Origin: Neocallimastix lanati (nom. inval.) | Lineage: Eukaryota > Neocallimastigomycota > Neocallimastigomycetes > Neocallimastigales > Neocallimastigaceae | NCBI GenBank assembly: GCA_016946835.1 | Contig: JACVTC010000073.1 | Span: 70,001-134,000 of the forward strand | Reading direction: 5' to 3' | DNA: 64,000 nucleotides | Part shown: positions 57,360 through 64,000 of the stretch, piece by piece | Numbering within the stretch: position 1 is the stretch's first letter | How the letters are laid out: each line of letters begins with the position of its first letter | Program-made: the position numbers and the translations under genes | Notes under the pieces: model-generated | Told to the model about the DNA's origin: nothing | Seen by the model: only the letters and a program-made list of their open reading frames with translations | The model's database searches: none

Positions 57360-58223
57360 TATTTTATTTTATATACTTATACTTCTATATTATTACATTC
57401 TATATTTTTTTCATTTTATTTTTAAATATTCTTTTTTAAAATTCTTATTTCCTTTTTAATATTTTTTTATCTAATATTTTAAATAAATTTTATATAATAC
57501 GAAAATCTTTTTACTCAGGAGCATTATATTTACTTGATAAGGAAAGATTATTTGAAAATTTAATTATAAATATTAAATTAAAACTTTTTTTAGTAATAGT
57601 AATAATAACAATAACATTTTTAAACATAAATTTCTATTAAATAATAAATAAATTATTTTAGATATTTATATTATACAAATCTAATAAACTAACAAAAGAG
57701 CATTACTATTTTTACAAATAGTAAAGTTTTTTTAGAAAGCCTGATAGAAATAATTTAAAATATTAATTATTTTCTTTTATAAGTATTATAATACTTAAAT
57801 ATCATTATATATATTTAAAATGTATATTTGAATATTTATTAAAAATATGAAATATACATTAAATATATTTTTAAAAAATATATTAATTTAATAATTGGTT
57901 TATTTTATAAAAATTATTTATTTATTTATTAATTTACTACAATATAAAATAAAAATAATGAGAAATGCAATACATTCATATTTTTAATATTTTATAATAC
58001 TAATATATAATAATAAAGACATCTTTTAATTTTATTTAATAATATTTAATTAAGTAAAAAATATTTAAAATAAATTTATAAAAAAAATTTTTTTTTAATA
58101 TTTTTAAGCTAACCCTATCAATAAATATTAAATAAATTTAAATATTGAATTTCTTATTAAATAAAAAAATTTAATTTTCAATTAATTGTAATTATGATTT
58201 TGAAAGGATTTTAATAATTATTT
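57360..58223. other. A/T-rich spacer, no gene seen
   Basis: Low-complexity A/T DNA. AGAGCATTACTATTTTT near 57696 and CTCAGGAGCATTATATTTAC near 57515 are slightly more complex. It contains the 3' flank of the transposase gene. No terminal inverted repeat of that transposase was found. Confidence 0.45.
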
Positions 58224-59675
58224 TTATTTTGTTTTATTAAAATTAATGATTTCATTATTCAATCTAATTAAACAATTAAACCAATTTTCGATGATATCAT
58301 TTTTACTACATCCAATATTTTTTAATTCGGCTTCCATATTTTTATAATATTCAACTAAAATATTAATGTCATCGACCCTTTCTGATATTCTGCTCTTTTT
58401 TCTCCAAATTCCTTTAATTCTCATATGGTAATCATAGTAAGATTTGGATTCTTCAAATTGTATTGTATATATTAATTTATAAAATGAAGGCTTTTTTACA
58501 AATAAATTTTTTAAATAACTGTTATAAGATTCTGAAGCATTATTTGTTATGTGGTCTATATTATTGTAATAATTCCAATATTTTATATTATAGATATTTA
58601 GAAATGTTTTCTCAAAATAATCTAAAAAATTCAAAAATTGGGAACAGGTAGATTTATATCTCATGCATGTATTTTTAATTTTATTAAAAATATCAGGTAT
58701 GTATTCAATATTAATAAAACATAAATTAGAAATCGCTTTATAATAAGTATTTAAAATATTATGATCTTTCACTTCCTTGTAACATAATTTATTTTTTTTT
58801 GTCATTAATAATCTTTTATAATGCCAAAAACAATATTTAATATTTATATTGGGAAAAATATTTTCCACTGCATTAGATATTCCTTTTTCAAAATCACAAT
58901 GAAAAATTTTTTCTGAGAAATTAATATTTGCATTATATTTAATTATATTTTTTTTTATTTCATTAAATAATATTTCGTAAGTTGTTTGTTCTTTGTTTTT
59001 TAATATTGACATGGAAGTAGTGTAAAAACAATTTAATTCTGTAACATAAGTTCTGGTAATGAATACTTGATAACTATTAGTTGGAGCTATTAAAAATGTA
59101 CCATCAGCAAATATATGTTTATTCTCCATAAATAATTTTGCTTGGAATGGTGATTGAAAAATTATTATATTAGAATTTTTGAATATCATAAAGTATTCAC
59201 CTCTTATTGTTTTATAATATTCAGATACATTAGGAACTTCATCAAATGTTTTTACATTAGGAAATAATTGTTTGTTTTTATATCTTGTTATTTGGGATTT
59301 AATTGTTTTATATTCAGGGCATATATATCCTATTTCTTGAGAAATTTTATCAAATATACGTTTCGATTTTATATCAGAAGGAATCAAACTTTTTTTTATT
59401 TCATTTTTAATTTTATGTTTTATTAATGATTTGAATGCATTAATTTCATTACCAGGATGATTATGTGAAGAATCATAATTTAAAACCTCTTTATTATCAT
59501 TTAAAATAATAAAAGACTTACATTTATTTAATGTTTTATATTCTGTACATCTATATATTTTTGTATTATCTTTTTTTAATTTTGAAAAATTATATTTAAA
59601 TTTTCGATCTATAATTATTTGCTCTTTTCCTCGATTTGTTTCACTTATATCAATTTTTAGATTTCCCTCCATCAA
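58224..59675 (-). CDS. MULE-type transposase with FLYWCH zinc finger
   Basis: 483 residues, no intron. Residues ~15-75 form a FLYWCH-type DNA-binding finger (YRCTEYKTLNKCKSF, then SSHNHPG giving C-C-H-H). The central part is a Mutator-like DDE transposase: KHIFADGTFLIAPTNSYQVF (first Asp near 192), KIFHCDFEKGISNAVENIFP (second Asp), CFWHYKRLL, and a Glu in NNASESYNSYLK. The C-terminus lacks the SWIM zinc finger found in many MULE proteins. The frame is intact, so it is either a recently active transposon gene or a domesticated host gene. No long inverted repeats or target duplications were recognised nearby. It would act in the nucleus on DNA ends. Domain calls are by motif. Confidence 0.78.
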   Translation of the reverse strand: MMEGNLKIDISETNRGKEQIIIDRKFKYNFSKLKKDNTKIYRCTEYKTLNKCKSFIILNDNKEVLNYDSSHNHPGNEINAFKSLIKHKIKNEIKKSLIPSDIKSKRIFDKISQEIGYICPEYKTIKSQITRYKNKQLFPNVKTFDEVPNVSEYYKTIRGEYFMIFKNSNIIIFQSPFQAKLFMENKHIFADGTFLIAPTNSYQVFITRTYVTELNCFYTTSMSILKNKEQTTYEILFNEIKKNIIKYNANINFSEKIFHCDFEKGISNAVENIFPNINIKYCFWHYKRLLMTKKNKLCYKEVKDHNILNTYYKAISNLCFINIEYIPDIFNKIKNTCMRYKSTCSQFLNFLDYFEKTFLNIYNIKYWNYYNNIDHITNNASESYNSYLKNLFVKKPSFYKLIYTIQFEESKSYYDYHMRIKGIWRKKSRISERVDDINILVEYYKNMEAELKNIGCSKNDIIENWFNCLIRLNNEIINFNKTK

Positions 59676-59756
59676 AATTTTTAATATAAATATTAATAAA
59701 TATGAAAATATTTATTTTTTATTTTTTATTTAATATGTATTTTCAATTTTTTTTAA

Positions 59757-60310
59757 AAATTACAATTATAAATATAAAAATATTTTATTTTATTTCAAGA
59801 AAATTATTAAAAAAATATTTATCTTTTTTTTTTTATTTTATTTTTTCATTATAAAATAAAATATTTATTTAATTATTATTTATTTATATAATAAAAAATT
59901 ACAGTTATAAATATAAATAAATATGAAAATATTTTATTTTATTTCAAGAAAATTACTAATAAAATATTTTATTTCAAGAAAATTACTAAAAAAATATTTA
60001 TCTTTTCTTTTTTTTATTTTATTTTTTCATTATAAAATAAAATATTTATTTAATTATTATTTATTTATATAATAAAAAATTACAGTTATAAATATAAATA
60101 AATATGAAAATATTTTATTTTATTTCAAGAAAATTACTAATAAAATATTTTATTTCAAGAAAATTACTAAAAAAATATTTATCTTTTCTTTTTTTTATTT
60201 TATTTTTTTATTATAAAAAAAAATATTTATTTAATTATTATTTATTTATTTATTTATTTATTTATATAATAAAAAATTACAGTTATAAATATAAATAAAA
60301 ATGAAAATAT
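59757..60310. repeat. 181-bp tandem repeat, about three copies
   Basis: The anchor ACAGTTATAAATATAAATA recurs at 59901, 60082 and 60279 (spacing 181 and 197; the last is longer by extra TTTA units), with a partial copy near 59762. Each unit holds TTTCAAGAAAATTACTAA copies and a T-run. The ORF at 60104-60298 is its translation. Confidence 0.85.
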
Positions 60311-60635
60311 TTTATTTTATTTTTTTTTTATTTTATTTTTTTAATCTTTTTTATTTTTTTTATTTTTTTTTTATTTTTAATTTTTTTTATTTTTTTATTT
60401 TTTTTATTTTTTTATTTTTTTATTTTTTTTATTTTTTTATTTTTTTATATTTTTATTTTTTATTATCAAATATATATTAAATTATGAAATTATTATAAAA
60501 TAAAATATTTATTTAATTATTATTTAATTATTTATTTATATAAAAAATTTTATATATAATACGCCATCTCAAAAAGCATGTGGCTTATATCTATTCACGT
60601 GCGGTTCCGAAACGCGCTCTCCCCTAAACAAAAAT
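60311..60635. other. T-rich microsatellite and short G+C-richer leader before the gypsy Pol
   Basis: 60311-60470 is TTTTTTA-type low complexity. 60560-60630 is more complex (CACGTGCGGTTCCGAAACGC, then GCTCTCCCC) and immediately precedes the Pol ATG. No LTR, PBS or Gag frame is recognisable upstream, so the element's 5' part is missing or very different. The motifs TTCCGAAACGC and ATGTGGCTTATAT recur near 54884-54946, one of them inverted. Confidence 0.5.
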
Positions 60636-63600
60636 ATGTCACGTGATGTAGTTGTACCCAAGAAGAGAAGGAACCTTAAAGAAAGTGCACTTCCTATCAG
60701 CACAAAGGCCACTCAATTGTTAGCACAACAAGAAAATCACGATATCGGAACATATAAACACAATAATTACCGTGGTGACAATACTACTAAAAATAATAAC
60801 ACTGAAAGACTTGACATTCTAGACACGTCAATAATCAGTGGGAAAAACATTACTAGTGCCAAAAAGAAGAATAAAGAAATTAGAAATAAAAGAAGACTTG
60901 GACCTGATGAAGTAAATAAATCTTCAACAACTTTAGAAGACCCTCCAGACATTGAAATTGATGGCAACAAAACAAAAAGTAATTATTACGACTTCCTTAG
61001 AACCATCCTAATGTTAGACAATAGGAAAGAATACGACCTATTTGATGCCCTTAATAATACTAACGCGGGAATCACGTTCGCTCAGTTATTCGCAGTAAGT
61101 CCACTCCTTTGACGGCTATGTATCAAAGGTCTTAAATTAAATCCTAATGATATAAGGAAAATCAATTCTGTTCACCATGTGAATATAAATGAAAACGATA
61201 GTGATTTCCTTATTAATATCTTTAAGAATATAAATTCAGAACCTTCCGATGATTCAAAGGCTCATCAATACCCTGTTGAAAACCCCAAAGACAATATTAA
61301 AAGAATTAATGTACTTGGTAAAGCTGGCATTGCTTCCGTTATTGGTTCAGTTGACAAAAATATGGTTAAAGTCCTTGTCGATACGGGTTCTGAAGCTAAT
61401 GTTATAACTACTTCCTTCTTTAAAATTATTGCAAAGAACCATAAAGTCCTTAAACTAGAAAGAAATTATTTCAAGGTTGCCGGAAAACAGATTATTTCCT
61501 CAGATCAGGTCGTCCATCTATGTTTAAAATTTGAAAATTTAGATATTAATGTTCCTTTCTACATTTTAGATGATGATGACACTTCTTACGATATTATTAT
61601 TGGTCGCCAAGTTCATAAGGATTATCGTTTATATATTGATCCTGACGACGATGCCTTATACAAAAAAACTGATTCTGGACCAGTTCTTGTTGCCCATCCT
61701 ACGGATATTACTATTCCTGGAAACAGATTATACAGAATCTCTATATGTAATAGTACTAATGAACTACTTACTCTTTCAAAACGTTCAGATAATGATATTG
61801 AACTTAAAAATATTGATAACAAAAAATTAAATAATTTAATTAATGAATATAAAGATGTTTTAATCAATTCTATTGATGATGTTTCTGTCGCTAAAGCTGA
61901 ACCACACTCCATTGAACTAACAAACAATAAACCAATTAAAATGAGACCTTATAAAACCTCTTTAGAACAATCTAATGCTCTCAAAGAAGAAATTATAAAA
62001 CTGTTGAAGCATGGATTAATTGAACCGTCACACTCACCATGGTCTTTTCCCGTTATTCTCGTAAGAAAGAAAAATGGTAAATGGCGTATGTGTGTAGATT
62101 ACAGAAGGTTAAATCAAATCACTATCAAAGACGCATATGCATTACCCTTTATTGATGAACTATTAGAATCAGTATTCGGTGCTAAATATTTTTCTGCTAT
62201 TGATCTCTTCTCTGGTTTTCATCAAATTCCAATGAATCCTAGGGATATTGAAAAAACTGCCTTTACAACCAAATACGGTAACTTCAATTTTAAAGTTATG
62301 CCATTCGGATTAACCAACGCTCCTGCAACATTTCAAAGAGAAATGAATCGAATTCTTATGCCTCTCATTGGTGTCTGCTTGTTTGTTTACATGGACGATA
62401 TTCTTGTATATTCTCCCACGTTGGAACAACACTTAAAGGATTTAGAAAAACTTTTTAAAATCCTTCGTGACAATAAATTTTCTATCAATATTGATAAATG
62501 TTCTTTTTGTAAGCATTCTGTTGAAGTTTTAGGTCATATGCTTACTGGTGAAGGTATTAAACCTGTTCCTTCAAAAGTTTTAGCCATCATGTCCTGGGAC
62601 ATACCTAAAGATGTTTCTCAGCTTCGTTCTTTCCTCGGACTTATTAGTTATTATCGTAAGTTTATTCCTAACTTCGCTGGTTTCTCTAATTGTTTATATA
62701 AACTTACAAGTCCCAAAGTTCCTTTTGTATGGACTAATATTCATTCTGAAGCTTTCGAAAATCTTAAAAAGGCAATTTGTTCCAATTCTGTGCTTAAATA
62801 TCCTGACCCAAACCGTCCACTTATTATTCGTACAGACGCGTCCTCGTATGCAGTCGGTGCTGTTCTTTTACAAATTCAAGACTCGTCCAAGTTAGAATTT
62901 CCAATTTATTGTGTTAGTCGTTGTCTCAAAAATGCTGAAACTAGATACTCAGTTACGGAAAAAGAAGGTATTGCCGTTATTTTCGCTTTAAAAAAATTTC
63001 GTTCTTATATCTCTGCTTCTCCCTTTCCTGTAAAACTTTTTACTGATCATAAACCTCTTGTAGGTTTCTTTTATAACAGTATTCCTAATAAAGATCGTCA
63101 TTTTAGATGGATTGCCATTTTTAACGAATTTCGAGTTGACCTTATTTATGATAAGGGTAAGAATAACGTTTTCGCTGATGCTCTTTCTCGTATTCCCTCT
63201 TCACAACATTTGAAAATTAATACCATTCACTCTATTCTTAGTAATGATGAAAGTAATGACGTTTCCTCATTTGCTCCTCCTAAAATATTAGAATATGTTA
63301 AAAAGAATTACTCATTTTATGATGGTTCTCTTGTTTTTCATGACAAATCTGGGAAACTCCTTAAAGTTATTGAAGATGAGGATGTTAAATCTTCTCTAAT
63401 CCGTAAAGCTCATCTTGTAGGCCATGAAGGTGTAGAAAAAACACTTTCTAGGTTGAAAGAAGCTTATTACTGGCCTGGTATGTATAAAGATATTGATAAA
63501 TGTGTTAAATCATGCTTACGTTGTCAATGCTACCGTCCAAAACCGATTACTAAAAATCTTTCAAATATTCCCACTCCAGTCGAAAGACCATTTGTTAGAG

Positions 63601-64000
63601 TTGGCCTTGACATAGTTGGTCCTCTCCCTATTACAAATAAAGGAAACCAATATTTAATTGTACTCGTAGACTATACAACAAAATGGGTTGAGGCTATGCC
63701 ACTAAAAAATATTGAAAGTCAAGACGTAATATATTTTTTAAAGGATGTCTTTGCAAGACACGGTGTTCCAGAAATAATTGTAACTGATAATGGTCCGCAG
63801 TTTTCATCTGATATTACAAAAACAATGATAGACTTATATGGTTCATGGGTACAATTTGTAGCTCCACATCATCCTGAAGCTAATGGACAGGTAGAAAATA
63901 GAAACAGAGAAATAATTAAAATACTAAGACACCTTTGTTTCAATCAAGAAAATTGGGATGATTATATTCCTGCTTCTTTATGGGCTCTTCGTACTACAAG
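60636..64000 (+). CDS. Ty3/gypsy Pol, one in-frame TGA, running off the window
   Basis: From the ATG the frame runs 158 codons to TGA at 61110-61112, then stays open in the same frame to the window end (more than 960 further codons). The stop falls in the pre-protease block (FAQLFAVSPLL, stop, RLCIKGLKLNP) at a position where Gyp2 has Arg, so CGA to TGA is the simplest cause. After it come protease (LVDTGSEANVIT, Asp near 249), RT (SPWSFPVILVRKKNGKWRMC, VDYRRLN, SAIDLFSGFHQI, YMDD near 585), RNase H (IRTDASSYAVGAVLLQ) and integrase. The integrase has an HHCC finger (CLRCQCYRP), GLDIVGPLPI, TDNGPQFSS (Asp near 1051) and NGQVENRNREI, so DDE is complete. It resembles Gyp2 Pol but is a different family. 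No Gag is seen. Could be a mutated copy, or the stop could be read through. Confidence 0.88.

Overview
The window looks like nuclear DNA of an anaerobic gut fungus (Neocallimastigomycota). Three things suggest this: extreme A+T content with many 20-60 nt homopolymer A or T runs; a secreted glycosyl hydrolase carrying cysteine-rich fungal dockerins; and a tandem pair of seven-transmembrane receptors with a bacterial-type solute-binding ectodomain, a gene class reported from these fungi. All assignments come from reading the sequence; no search was run.

Layout. 1-2640: decayed Ty3/gypsy fragments on both strands. 2641-6147: A/T-rich spacer with 87-bp and ~240-270-bp tandem repeats. 6148-14099: two five-exon paralogous receptor genes on the minus strand, 711 codons each. 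14931-17800: broken non-LTR (LINE) fragments. 18731-20613: three-exon gene for a double-dockerin GH43 enzyme, minus strand. 20614-30070: mostly A/T-rich DNA with a (TTATTTA)n block and coding relics. 30080-30151: tRNA-Trp(CCA), minus strand.

30213-54668 is the most striking part: a ~24.5-kb nest of mobile elements. Its frame is a ~1-kb inverted repeat whose left arm (30213-31187) is mirrored by a right arm (47295-54668, split by a copia insertion). Between the arms lie two LTR-like sequences (A, B), a tRNA-like Pol III unit, and two full-length Ty3/gypsy elements inserted within 2 bp of each other. Gyp1 (32192-38051) is a Tf1/sushi-like element with 835-bp LTRs, a CCTCA target duplication and a probable self-priming PBS. 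Gyp2 (38058-46057) has 533-bp LTRs, separate Gag and Pol frames joined by a UUUAAAC slippery site, and a PBS matching the 3' end of tRNA-Lys(CUU). A Ty1/copia element (47892-54111) has 303-bp LTRs that read as identical, an ATAAT target duplication, one 1844-residue polyprotein, and a PBS matching the anticodon arm of the same tRNA-Lys(CUU).

54669-60560: A/T-rich DNA with (TTTTA)n, a 47-bp minisatellite, a FLYWCH/MULE transposase gene (minus) and a 181-bp tandem repeat. 60636-64000: a third Ty3/gypsy Pol, open to the window edge except for one in-frame TGA.

The cellular genes fit a fungus that attaches enzymes to a cellulosome through dockerins and may sense sugars with ectodomain receptors; most of the rest is mobile DNA or its debris.
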